Of a stretch of 37,948 nt of DNA, positions 7,799 to 15,218 are shown one piece after another. The stretch covers positions 1-37,948 of the forward strand of contig LBWG01000010.1 of assembly GCA_000993535.1 (NCBI GenBank). The letters are read 5' to 3'. How positions within the stretch are numbered: the first letter of the stretch is position 1; each line of letters opens with the position of its first letter. Made by a program: the position numbers and the translations under genes. The DNA comes from Candidatus Uhrbacteria bacterium GW2011_GWF2_39_13 (GTDB lineage: Bacteria > Patescibacteriota > Patescibacteriia > UBA9934 > GWF2-40-263). The notes beneath the pieces are model-generated. The model was not told the DNA's origin. It did not search any database and saw nothing but the letters and a program-made list of their open reading frames with translations.

Positions 7799-7832
7799 AA
7801 ACACCCGATCAGAAATGGTCGGGTGTTTTTTA
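7799..7832 (+). terminator. Rho-independent terminator of the pilin-like operon
   Basis: A 10-bp perfect stem, aaacacccga (7799-7808) with tcgggtgttt (7819-7828), is followed by further T. It closes the plus-strand operon. Confidence 0.9.
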
Positions 7833-7858
7833 GTGTGGAAAAATATCGCAAAATGAAA

Positions 7859-7914
7859 AACCCTGGCTTCGACTCATCCCCGCGCGTTTGGCGAGAGTGA
7901 GTGAAACCAGAGTT
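7859..7914 (-). terminator. Long terminator of accessory block I
   Basis: Arms 7859-7876 and 7898-7914 pair over about 16 positions with small imperfections. On the minus strand the hairpin is followed by ggtttttcatttt, so it ends the 9025-to-7919 transcript. Confidence 0.7.
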
Positions 7915-7918
7915 CGTC

Positions 7919-8479
7919 TCAATACGACCATCTCGGAGTCATCTGATAGGCTCCAATTTGAAGGTGTCCACCGGGTCTTGAAACGCGTCCCATATTGCAG
8001 GACAGCACATCTGAGTCCTGCTTGCTGGTGGGACGATAAACCACTCGATATACACCTCCGACTCTTATCTGTAACGAGGTGTGGAGATAAACGATCCCCG
8101 GTTCATCTCCAGCCCGCCAGGTCATCCACACATCCGTCTGAGTATTCAGATCAAGGGCAAAAACACTCCCATCGATCTGGCCATCGCCATCGCTGTCATA
8201 ATAGACTTCAACAAAACCTGAGGCTTTTCCGAGCGGAGCATAGACCCCAGTGACGGGAACCCCATGATCGGTAAAGATCACCAACGGAGACCCTTGTCCC
8301 CCACAGCGCATACGTGCATGATTTTGATCCATTGCAACAATGTGCAGGGTGTTGGGCTCCATATGTTCGATGTTATAAATCGAGACAACAGTAGGCCCAG
8401 AAATGACCTCTACTTGAGCAGAGGCTGACCCAGACAAAATCCACAAAACCATCAAAAAACCCCAGAACAACGGCTTCAT
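7919..8479 (-). CDS. Hypothetical exported protein with a DxDGDGxID loop
   Basis: I do not recognise this 186-aa protein as a whole. It has a typical signal peptide (MKPLFWGFLMVLWILSGSASA) and a beta-rich mature part. YYDSDGDGQIDGSVFALD contains the Asp pattern of thrombospondin type 3 or dockerin-like Ca2+ loops (DSDGDGQID). Two cysteines (MRCGG, LSCNM) may form a disulfide. ATG 8479 has a full Shine-Dalgarno (AAAGGAGG) at about 9 bases. It follows the lipoprotein gene 8525-9025 in the same transcript, between the promoter at 9166-9194 and the terminator at 7859. An exported, Ca-binding, surface-linked protein is plausible; function unknown. Confidence 0.7.
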   Translation of the reverse strand: MKPLFWGFLMVLWILSGSASAQVEVISGPTVVSIYNIEHMEPNTLHIVAMDQNHARMRCGGQGSPLVIFTDHGVPVTGVYAPLGKASGFVEVYYDSDGDGQIDGSVFALDLNTQTDVWMTWRAGDEPGIVYLHTSLQIRVGGVYRVVYRPTSKQDSDVLSCNMGRVSRPGGHLQIGAYQMTPRWSY

Positions 8480-8524
8480 TCTTTCTCCTCCTTTAATCTG
8501 TTTGATTTTTTCAGAAATCTACCG

Positions 8525-9025
8525 TCATTCCCGCTCTTGCACGAGTGTCTCCCCAATCAACATCGCACAGGCCGCTTGCTCAGCAACAGTACTTGGTGCA
8601 CGATCCTTCGGACACTCGACGATCGGATCTGCTGCAGAGGAACCGGCAGTAGGATGAATCACGGTTCGAGTTGGAGTCACAAGAGGTGGAAGCCCACTAG
8701 ACCGACCCGTCTGGATAAAACCACCATTCCCGTAAGTTACGGTAGGGGCAGCATAACCACCGACCAAGCTTCCATATTCTCCTGAAAACACTCCGGCAGT
8801 AAACCGAGTGTCTCCATGATGAAGCGTCATCGGCATTCCCTTATCTATGGCCTTCTCAGCCAGTGCATAAGGATGACTATCGGTTGCTCTCACCAGATCA
8901 GCGGCTCCATGGGCAGGACCGGTGTAGTTGATTTCCAATCCGGACTGAGAGTCCAGCTTGGTCAAGGTTGCGCATCCCATCATCGACAAGAAAAAAATGG
9001 GCACGAGCTTCAATCTCAATCTCAT
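8525..9025 (-). CDS. Hypothetical lipoprotein
   Basis: The 166-aa protein begins with a lipoprotein signal (MRLRLKLVPIFFLSMMGC, lipid Cys18). The mature part has no family I know; it is rich in Gly, Thr and Pro (YGSLVGGYAAPTVTYGNGGF, then PPLVTPTRTVIHPTAG) and has two late cysteines (VECPKD, QAACAM). The start is fixed by AAGGAGA five bases upstream. It heads a two-gene unit with 7919-8479, and its long leader contains a 12-bp hairpin. It looks like a surface component of an accessory module. Confidence 0.7.
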   Translation of the reverse strand: MRLRLKLVPIFFLSMMGCATLTKLDSQSGLEINYTGPAHGAADLVRATDSHPYALAEKAIDKGMPMTLHHGDTRFTAGVFSGEYGSLVGGYAAPTVTYGNGGFIQTGRSSGLPPLVTPTRTVIHPTAGSSAADPIVECPKDRAPSTVAEQAACAMLIGETLVQERE

Positions 9026-9067
9026 GGCTTCTCCTTATGATGACCACTATCTGACTTCAAGGAACAA

Positions 9068-9133
9068 ATAAGGCATTGAGGTAGAGGGGTTACAAACGTG
9101 CAAATGCATGAAAGTAGCACATCAATGCCTTAT
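9068..9133 (-). promoter_or_regulatory. Leader hairpin of the lipoprotein transcript
   Basis: ataaggcattga (9068-9079) and tcaatgccttat (9122-9133) form a perfect 12-bp stem, extended outward after a small internal loop by aaggaa/ttcctt. It lies between the promoter and the start codon at 9025, in a leader of about 135 bases. Possible cis-regulator or mRNA stabiliser. Confidence 0.5.
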
Positions 9134-9165
9134 GTATTCCTTCAAATCATACAAAAGAAGAAAGG

Positions 9166-9194
9166 ACTCTAACAATTTTTGACTCTTTTGTCAA
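9166..9194 (-). promoter_or_regulatory. Strong sigma70-type promoter for 8525-9025 / 7919-8479
   Basis: On the minus strand TTGACA (9189-9194), a 17-base spacer and TAGAGT (9166-9171). The same layout precedes the genes at 35668 and 36757. The IS inserted 15 bases upstream of the -35, leaving the promoter intact. Confidence 0.75.
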
Positions 9195-9209
9195 TAGATT
9201 AAGCCAAAA
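9195..9209. repeat. IS target site duplication, left copy
   Basis: tagattaagccaaaa here and at 10606-10620 flank the IS as direct repeats; a further shared A makes it 15 or 16 bp, depending on where the element's end is placed. Confidence 0.85.
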
Positions 9210-10605
9210 TGTCAACGGGAAATAGAAATGTCCTACCTACAGGGATTTAGAAATGTCCTAGTGAGTGAGTTGTGAGAGGGCACAGTCTTTGGCGATTTGT
9301 TTTCTCCAAGGATGGTCGATGGTTGGTTTGGTAACCTGTTTGTTCGTAAGAACCCAAGTAGTTGTTTTTGTCTTCATTGGTCGTTCAGGGAGAACTTTGT
9401 AAGCAAGATATTTCCCACGAAGACGAATATAGATAGATCCATCAAGTCTCTCTTCGACCGTAACCTCATCACGCTTAGCGACAACCACGAGTTGTTTTTC
9501 TAGAAATTGATACCAAACATTTTTGTAAGAGACAGTGAAGTCATTTTGAACCGTTCGTTTTTCTTGACGAGAAAATACAGAAGAAAGACTGTCGAGTTCT
9601 TTCTTGGTAAGTTGGCTATGTAAGTCGGAGTCGTTCATCGCTTCAACACCAAATTGTTCGTTGAATTTCGGAAGGTATGTTTCAAGAAAGATGTTTCCTT
9701 CTTCTAACGTGGAAACGTTTGCAAGTCGGAGTTCTTTAATGAGACGGTCTTGGAGTGTTTCAAATAGTCGTTCGACTCTTCCTTTCGCTTGAGGACTGTT
9801 TGCAAAAATGAGTTCAACATGAAGCTCTTCTGCCGCTCGTTGGAACTGTGTCTTCAAATCTGGATTGTCTTTCGCTTCTTTGCAATTCATCTTGTACGTG
9901 CTGAATTTATCAAGGTAAATGGAACGTGGTTTGCCGTGTTGTTCGAGATATTCCTTCCAAAAGGTAAAGACGGGGACAACTCCTTCGTGAAATCCAAACG
10001 TTGCTTTTGTAATGCATCCTGTTGCGTCATCGATGGAAGCAAGAAGACAACACTTCGGTCCTCTGTTTTCAAACCAATCTTCATAGGAACCGTCGAACTG
10101 TTCCATCTCTCCCTGGCAGGAACGTCTCTGTCTCCACGAACGATGTTTAGAGCCAGCTTTCTTTCTTCTTGGTTTCCACAAACCTTCTGTTATTTGAATC
10201 GCTCGAATGGTCTTGGGGTCATGAATAATTTCGTGACACTCTCTTAATTTCTCACACGCAAACGTTGGTTTGAAATCTGGATACTTCTCTTTCAGAAGAT
10301 TGATAATTTCGTTTCGTTTCTCTTCAGACAAACGACGATTGCCAGGCTTACCACGATTCCCGTGAACCAAACCTTTTGCCCCTTTTTCAAAAACAACAGA
10401 CTTCAGTCGACGTACCTGACGTGTTGAGATTTTAAGAAGCTTTGCTGCTTCTGTTCCATTAATTTTACCATCAATGATTCGCTTTATGATTCCGTGTCTG
10501 TCTACTTCTTTTTGAGACATAGAGATTGTTTCCATACCTCACTATTGTAGCGAGGTAGGACATTTCTATTTCCCTCAAGTAGGACATTATCATTTCCGTG
10601 TGACA
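9210..10605 (-). mobile_element. Complete insertion sequence, ISNCY/IS1202-like
   Basis: About 1.4 kb, bounded by imperfect inverted repeats that begin TGTCA (left 9210, right read inward from 10605). Each end carries copies of a subterminal AATGTCCTA motif; a perfect 22-bp inverted match lies at 9217-9238 and its partner near 10555-10576. One transposase gene fills the inside. A 15-16-bp direct repeat of host DNA flanks it. From memory, long target duplications and ends starting TGT fit the IS1202 group of ISNCY; this assignment needs an ISfinder comparison. The element is intact, so insertion is probably recent. It landed between the terminator of the 734-aa gene and the promoter of the lipoprotein gene, so it breaks no gene. 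Confidence 0.88.
9258..10535 (-). CDS. DDE transposase (ISNCY-type, rve integrase core)
   Basis: The 425-aa protein has an N-terminal helix-turn-helix (GTEAAKLLKISTRQVRRLK, about residues 29-47), a second winged region rich in Lys/Arg, and a retroviral-integrase-like core with the acidic residues in MEQFDGSYEDWF, SIYLDKFSTYK and the QAKGRVERLFETLQDRLIKE segment (D-D-E). It cuts and joins the ends of the surrounding IS. The start may be Met1 (10535) or Met6 (10520). A small hairpin (10538-10556) pairs the GAGG just before Met1, which would limit translation from readthrough transcripts, as in several IS families. The stop codon lies in the left subterminal repeat. No frameshift seen. Confidence 0.92.
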   Translation of the reverse strand: METISMSQKEVDRHGIIKRIIDGKINGTEAAKLLKISTRQVRRLKSVVFEKGAKGLVHGNRGKPGNRRLSEEKRNEIINLLKEKYPDFKPTFACEKLRECHEIIHDPKTIRAIQITEGLWKPRRKKAGSKHRSWRQRRSCQGEMEQFDGSYEDWFENRGPKCCLLASIDDATGCITKATFGFHEGVVPVFTFWKEYLEQHGKPRSIYLDKFSTYKMNCKEAKDNPDLKTQFQRAAEELHVELIFANSPQAKGRVERLFETLQDRLIKELRLANVSTLEEGNIFLETYLPKFNEQFGVEAMNDSDLHSQLTKKELDSLSSVFSRQEKRTVQNDFTVSYKNVWYQFLEKQLVVVAKRDEVTVEERLDGSIYIRLRGKYLAYKVLPERPMKTKTTTWVLTNKQVTKPTIDHPWRKQIAKDCALSQLTH

Positions 10606-10620
10606 TAGATTAAGCCAAAA
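10606..10620. repeat. IS target site duplication, right copy
   Basis: Identical to 9195-9209 (tagattaagccaaaa). Confidence 0.85.
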
Positions 10621-10657
10621 AATAGCTAAATATCGCTCTAAAAATCTTCAAAGAAAA

Positions 10658-10682
10658 AGCAGCTCGTGTTTAAACGGCTGCT
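10658..10682 (-). terminator. Terminator of the 734-aa membrane protein gene
   Basis: agcagc (10658-10663) pairs with gctgct (10677-10682); on the minus strand it is followed by TTTTTCTTT, just after the stop of the gene ending at 10692. Confidence 0.7.
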
Positions 10683-10691
10683 GTAAGCGTC

Positions 10692-12896
10692 TCATTTATA
10701 ACCCAAAGCCTGACAGGTACTGAAAGGAAGCTTCTCTTCATCGCACAACTGTTTATTTGATGTTTTGGGAACTGGAACAGGCCGTTGCTGTACTGGAGTG
10801 GAATTCACCTCGACTTGTCCTTTAATCTGGGTTTTAGTGAGTCCATCCTCGTATATTTGTTGCTTGACCCGAACGTCGCCGTTGGGTCCTTTATACGTTA
10901 AATCTGTGGACTGAACCTGCGAATTCCACGCAGGAGGGATATCTTTTTTAGGCGGTTCATTAAACCAGATGGCAATGAGCCCGACAATGGTTAGAATGCC
11001 TATGGCCCAACGAGAACCGGGGATACGTTCTTTGACAGCGTATCCATCAACCACCCGAGCTTTTTCCACCAGTCGAACAAGAGCTCCTAATCCAATCACT
11101 CCCAAAAGGAAAAGGAGAGACTGAACCATTTTGGATGACTGGATGTAGTTCCAGGCTGTTGTAAGACCACCACCAATCGCCGTGCCAGCTTCTGGGTTCC
11201 CCTGATACGTGCCGTAGACGTAGGCGATCCCCAAGGGAAGAATTCCAAAAAGGAACAATAAGGGCTTGTAAGAATTCTTTACGGCGAGTTCTGCCTGAGC
11301 CCTATATCCTGCCTCAACCAACGCCATGGAAAGAGCAACTCCTACTCCACAAGAGGCGAGAATCACCATACGCATCAATGGACTCAGGTTCAGTGCAACA
11401 GCGTAAAACTCCATTCCGCTGCAAACAAGAAGCCCGAAAGCAACGATTCTTCTTCCAATGGATGTGAGCCAATCATCTCTCATCGACGGAAAGAGGGTAC
11501 GGATCCATGACGAAGCCATCTGGAAAATAGGAAATGAAATGGTGACCACGAAGGCCAACCATCCAGAGGCGAAAGTCATCCACAAGGCGAATGCCTTGGC
11601 ACTTACATCCATCCCAAGATAAGGAACCGTGCCTGTTAGGGGTGTAAATACGCCCTGTACAAACATCATCGCAGACAAAATCAACAGACTCACCACAGCC
11701 AAAATTGGCATCCAGATCACACTTGTAAGACCTGCAATCGCCAATACAGCTTTGATCGGATTCATCTGTTGTTTGGCAACAACGCGCTTGATCTCACACA
11801 CAGCGCGTATGATCTTGGTGAGTTTGTCTTGCTCTCCACCCAAGAAGATATCTAACGTATCTTCAAACTCGACCAGAGCTTCCTCGCAGAAACAACCCGG
11901 AGGGGCACCGTCTTGACCAATCCTTTCAAAGAACGCCGCACCGATGAGCTGATTCACCCTCAAGGCAGGAGGCTGAACTTGCAGCATCTTTTCGACCAGT
12001 TTCTCGAAATCCTGACGATCCATCCAAGTGCGTCGACCCGCGCACTGCAAAGCCCGACGAGTTCGAATGGCAGCGCGAAAAGTTGCCCAGGTCTCTTCAG
12101 AAATTTGATGATCCCAACTTTTGGGCACCATGAATTGCTTTCTCAAAGCCGCAATAACTTCTGTTCCAATTTCGTCAGCACTGTCTACGAGAGTCAGCCA
12201 TTCCTGAAAAGAATAGACCTGCCAAGGAGCTGTGGGAGCAATTTCTTGCGTGGTCTGACCCTGACCATTGCGTCCTCCTCCAGTGGAGATCTTGGTTTTG
12301 GGGTGTTCTCGAATCCACCGCACAGAAAAGTTGGTAAACTCTCGATCAAGAACCACAGGCGTCCCTTGTTCAGTCAAGACAATCTTTCCCTCAGCGTCTG
12401 TTCTGACAGGAAAAAACGGACGCATACCGTAGTAGTCTGGAACCACGACGATTAAATCCAACGCCGCTTTACGATCAGTAGGTGCTGTGTCGGAAGCAGA
12501 TATAACCTTTCCAATAGCTTCGTCAACTCGACGCTCTAAAACATCGGCTGTTGCGTCTCCAATCCCCAACAGAGCTGGTGCGGTATTCTTGAGCACCATG
12601 CGCAGAGCTCTGATTGAGGGACGATTATCTCCAGGCCACAGATTCAAGGCATGCTTGTTGAGCATTTCTGAAACGGCCCCAAGAATCAAATGTGGAGCGT
12701 ACCGCAATCCCGGAATAGCCTGAACGGCCACAACCAGAGCAGAGTTAGGACCAAAGGTTGCTTTGAGAACACGCCTGGCAAGAGTATTCTCATTATCACC
12801 AGCAGCGATCCCAGCAGTGATGGTTTTCTCGGCAACTTCCTCAAAATGACGTTTAATCACCGTCTCTGTCAGATAAGCTGCAAGCGGGGAAGCCAT
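10692..12896 (-). CDS. Large polytopic membrane protein of unknown function
   Basis: I do not recognise this 734-aa protein. Residues 1 to about 380 are mostly soluble, with no signal peptide and a possible catalytic or scaffold domain (segments LDLIVVVPDYYGMRPFFP and RALQCAGRRTWMDRQDFEKL). Residues about 385-640 contain roughly eight hydrophobic segments. A final soluble tail (about 650-734) carries LTYKGPNGDVRVKQQIYEDG and two cysteines. Start at ATG 12896 is chosen because GGAGG sits six bases upstream; a TTG at 12914 would put the Shine-Dalgarno inside the gene. It has its own promoter (12971-12999) and terminator (10658). The layout (cytosolic domain, helix bundle, outer tail) would suit a secretion or envelope component, but that is speculation. 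Confidence 0.75.
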   Translation of the reverse strand: MASPLAAYLTETVIKRHFEEVAEKTITAGIAAGDNENTLARRVLKATFGPNSALVVAVQAIPGLRYAPHLILGAVSEMLNKHALNLWPGDNRPSIRALRMVLKNTAPALLGIGDATADVLERRVDEAIGKVISASDTAPTDRKAALDLIVVVPDYYGMRPFFPVRTDAEGKIVLTEQGTPVVLDREFTNFSVRWIREHPKTKISTGGGRNGQGQTTQEIAPTAPWQVYSFQEWLTLVDSADEIGTEVIAALRKQFMVPKSWDHQISEETWATFRAAIRTRRALQCAGRRTWMDRQDFEKLVEKMLQVQPPALRVNQLIGAAFFERIGQDGAPPGCFCEEALVEFEDTLDIFLGGEQDKLTKIIRAVCEIKRVVAKQQMNPIKAVLAIAGLTSVIWMPILAVVSLLILSAMMFVQGVFTPLTGTVPYLGMDVSAKAFALWMTFASGWLAFVVTISFPIFQMASSWIRTLFPSMRDDWLTSIGRRIVAFGLLVCSGMEFYAVALNLSPLMRMVILASCGVGVALSMALVEAGYRAQAELAVKNSYKPLLFLFGILPLGIAYVYGTYQGNPEAGTAIGGGLTTAWNYIQSSKMVQSLLFLLGVIGLGALVRLVEKARVVDGYAVKERIPGSRWAIGILTIVGLIAIWFNEPPKKDIPPAWNSQVQSTDLTYKGPNGDVRVKQQIYEDGLTKTQIKGQVEVNSTPVQQRPVPVPKTSNKQLCDEEKLPFSTCQALGYK

Positions 12897-12927
12897 GTAT
12901 TCCTCCAAAGTCAAAGGTTAACAAAAC

Positions 12928-12972
12928 AAAAGACCTTCTTCTGAAGAAAATACCATCAAAAGAAGGTCTTTT
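12928..12972. terminator. Bidirectional terminator after the iron-sulfur operon
   Basis: A perfect 13-bp stem (12928-12940 with 12960-12972) with a 19-base loop and T runs on either side (ttttttt right, ttttgtttt on the minus strand). It ends the minus-strand operon whose last stop is at 13023, and also lies in the leader of the 734-aa gene. Confidence 0.8.
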
Positions 12973-12999
12973 TTTAACTGATTTATTTAAAACTGTCAA
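12971..12999 (-). promoter_or_regulatory. Promoter for the 734-aa membrane protein gene
   Basis: Minus-strand TTGACA (12994-12999), 17-base spacer and TAAAAA (12971-12976). The start of transcription would fall inside the right arm of the 12928-12972 hairpin, so the new RNA may begin with that stem. Confidence 0.5.
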
Positions 13000-13022
13000 C
13001 GCAGGCAAGCCGTTCCAAAGGC

Positions 13023-14210
13023 TCAGAAAAGAAGTTCTTCTTGTAACTGAACCCAGGAGTGTTTATGTCCAATTGCTTGAGTGACAGGTGCTCGATCTTT
13101 ATTACGACCGATCATCACCCCCCCCACCACCTGTCCATTTCGTTCAAACACTTGGGTAATTCCCCCTTGCTCAAACGAACCAACAAAATGAATTTGATCA
13201 GCAGAAGCTTTATCAACATCTGCAACAAAAATAATCTCCAGTCCTAAAATATTCGTTGCGTAGGAAGAAACAAGGTTAAACGGAGTCTTTATTCCTATCA
13301 TATTTTTTGCAACTACTCTTGCTTGACTCATGGCATTCATCCAATTTCCAACACTGAGTTGTCTTCCTACTATGGGGTCGAAAAACTCTGCGACATCTCC
13401 TGCAGTAAAAATATCTGGAACAGATGTTTCAAGATATTCATTGGCTCTGATTCCCAAGTTTACCTCTACTCCTGCCTGTTTCAACCAAAAAAACTGCGGT
13501 TCAATCCCAATACCAATTCCTAAAATATGGGCTGAATATTCCTGCTTGTTCGTGGTAAAACCTTCTAACTCTTTCTCCCCAAGAATCGTTCTGAACTCTT
13601 CATTAGGATGAAGTTCTACTCCCTGCTGACTAATGTAGCGCGTGATAAGCTCCCCGCAAACCGGTTCCAAAATACGATTCCAAAAAGAGTTTCCTCGATA
13701 TACAAGAGTCGTTGGAATATTGAAATGATGAAACAAATTTATATATTCACAGGCAATAAACCCGCTGCCATAGACCGCTCCCCGCTGTATGCCTTGGTGT
13801 TGCATCACTAATTGTAAAAAATGATCAGCATCATCCAATGTTCGAAAATAAGAAACTCCTTTTGCATCATCCTCAATCGAACGCACCTGTGCACCTGTAG
13901 CAATCAAAAGTTTATCGTAAGGATATTCACGACCGTTTGAAAGACCTACAAATTTATTTCTCGGATCTAAATGTTGGGCAATCACCCCTGGCAACCATTC
14001 AATACGTTGCTGTGCGTACCACTGTTCTTTCTTCAAAAACACCCGTTCGCGAGGAATTTTTCCTTTTATATAATGAGATAAAAGAACACGGGAATACAAC
14101 GGGTGATACTCTTCACTGACAAGGGTGATATCCGCTTGTGGGTCGTGTTTGCGCAATTCTTCCGCTGCAGTTGTTCCAGCGATCCCCCCACCAATAATCA
14201 AATAATTCAT
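13023..14210 (-). CDS. FAD/NAD(P)-dependent ferredoxin (rubredoxin/nitrite-reductase-type) oxidoreductase
   Basis: The 395-aa protein starts with the FAD dinucleotide-binding fold MNYLIIGGGIAGTTAAEEL (GxGxxG at residues 7-12), followed by ITLVSEE at the end of strand 2, the LLIATGA motif, a second Rossmann segment with GAVYGSGFIACEYINL for NAD(P)H, and the late FTAGDVAEF motif that binds FAD. This is the pyridine nucleotide-disulfide oxidoreductase family without the active-site disulfide, as in ferredoxin/rubredoxin reductases. It directly follows a ferredoxin gene (10-base gap), so electron transfer between NAD(P)H and that ferredoxin is likely. ATG 14210 is chosen; longer in-frame starts to 14297 would run into the ferredoxin gene and precede the FAD motif by 29 residues. 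Confidence 0.88.
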   Translation of the reverse strand: MNYLIIGGGIAGTTAAEELRKHDPQADITLVSEEYHPLYSRVLLSHYIKGKIPRERVFLKKEQWYAQQRIEWLPGVIAQHLDPRNKFVGLSNGREYPYDKLLIATGAQVRSIEDDAKGVSYFRTLDDADHFLQLVMQHQGIQRGAVYGSGFIACEYINLFHHFNIPTTLVYRGNSFWNRILEPVCGELITRYISQQGVELHPNEEFRTILGEKELEGFTTNKQEYSAHILGIGIGIEPQFFWLKQAGVEVNLGIRANEYLETSVPDIFTAGDVAEFFDPIVGRQLSVGNWMNAMSQARVVAKNMIGIKTPFNLVSSYATNILGLEIIFVADVDKASADQIHFVGSFEQGGITQVFERNGQVVGGVMIGRNKDRAPVTQAIGHKHSWVQLQEELLF

Positions 14211-14220
14211 AAACGAAGGA

Positions 14221-14490
14221 CTATAATTCCGGAAAGAGCTGGGTTCCCTCTTCATCAAAAATAAAAATCGCAAGCGTTGGGCAAGATTGGGCTCCAAGCA
14301 TAATATTTTCCTTTTCTTCTTCTGTCACCTCAAGCCATCGCTCATAGGTATGCCCGTTTGGCTCAGTTCCATGATCAAAAACCCACGCTTTATTTTCTTC
14401 ATTGAGCTGAAACGTTTCAGGAGCAATCGTAACGCAAGAAGCAGCACCAATACACAGGTCAGGATCGACGACGACACGAATTTTTGGCAT
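14221..14490 (-). CDS. Three-cysteine ferredoxin ([3Fe-4S] or modified [4Fe-4S])
   Basis: The 89-aa acidic protein has cysteines at 13, 19 and 70 in the pattern CIGAASC ... CP. The second cysteine of the usual CxxCxxC is Ala16. This is the pattern of single-cluster ferredoxins that serve P450s and other redox partners and often hold a [3Fe-4S] cluster, or a [4Fe-4S] cluster with a non-Cys ligand. PETF after the first cluster motif is also typical. It lies between nifU-like and reductase genes, so it probably supplies electrons for cluster assembly or another redox step. Cluster type is inferred from cysteine count. Confidence 0.85.
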   Translation of the reverse strand: MPKIRVVVDPDLCIGAASCVTIAPETFQLNEENKAWVFDHGTEPNGHTYERWLEVTEEEKENIMLGAQSCPTLAIFIFDEEGTQLFPEL

Positions 14491-14523
14491 ACATGAGTCT
14501 TCAATAAATATTTAATGAAATCT

Positions 14524-15195
14524 TTAACCGAAGTATTTCTCTTTATAAAAACGAATCAACTCTTCCACGGCAGGAAGACAATTCGGATTTCCGATTCCTA
14601 CTTTTGTTTTTTGCTGAACCAGTTCAAGAGTATGGGCTCCTTCCAAAACCGACCTCTCAATATCATGATCTGTCACCTTAGAGACTGGGTCAATAATTCG
14701 TGAAGTCTCCACGATAATATGATTAAACTGTTCTGTACGACGATAATAATCGTTAATCGCGTCACGCAATGCTTTGTCACACAAAACAGAACAATGAAAT
14801 TTCCTCTGTGGAAGTCCGCCTAGACGATCCATAATATCCTGAGGTTTAAGTTTGCGAGCTTCTTCAAGAGTCATTCCTCCATTTTCTGTGACCATAACGC
14901 TCGCCATCGACGTTGAGGCAATTGCACTTCCACATCCAAAAGTCTTCCAACGAAAATCCAAAATACGCTCCGTTTGTGGATCTACCCTCATCCAGACACG
15001 CAGTTCATCTCCACACGCAGGCGACCCCACTTTTCCAATGGCATTATAGTCACTCTCGTTGGCATCCTCATGCATGAAATGACGAGGGTGAAAAAAATGA
15101 TCCTTTACCACGTCGGTATAAAACCAAGATTTTGCATTGTCATGCGTAGTGACATCACCTTTGGTTCCGTCAACGGGTTCTTGTTTGTGTGTCAT
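14524..15195 (-). CDS. NifU/IscU-type Fe-S scaffold with a degenerate Bfd-like C-terminal domain
   Basis: The N-terminal part (about residues 25-150) is an IscU/NifU_N scaffold. The three ligand cysteines are present: Cys61 in GSPACGDEL, Cys88 in KTFGCGSAIASTS, Cys135 in KFHCSVL. The C-terminal part (about 166-223: VTDHDIERSVLEGAHTLEL, then VGIGNPNCLPAVEELI) has the sequence pattern of a Bfd-like [2Fe-2S] domain, as in the middle of NifU, but three of the four cluster cysteines are missing; only Cys206 remains. The protein is 223 aa, longer than IscU (about 130) and shorter than NifU (about 300). It lies in the operon iscS - this gene - ferredoxin - reductase and assembles clusters from sulfur delivered by IscS. 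Confidence 0.88.
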   Translation of the reverse strand: MTHKQEPVDGTKGDVTTHDNAKSWFYTDVVKDHFFHPRHFMHEDANESDYNAIGKVGSPACGDELRVWMRVDPQTERILDFRWKTFGCGSAIASTSMASVMVTENGGMTLEEARKLKPQDIMDRLGGLPQRKFHCSVLCDKALRDAINDYYRRTEQFNHIIVETSRIIDPVSKVTDHDIERSVLEGAHTLELVQQKTKVGIGNPNCLPAVEELIRFYKEKYFG

Positions 15196-15218
15196 AAGAC
15201 TTTTTTAAAATAAAATGT

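Noticed and set aside
9789-10247. 152-codon plus-strand frame inside the IS
   Set aside because: It is antisense to the conserved DDE core of the transposase and has no coding features of its own.
11913-12455. 180-codon plus-strand frame
   Set aside because: Antisense to the 734-aa membrane protein, without ribosome-binding site.
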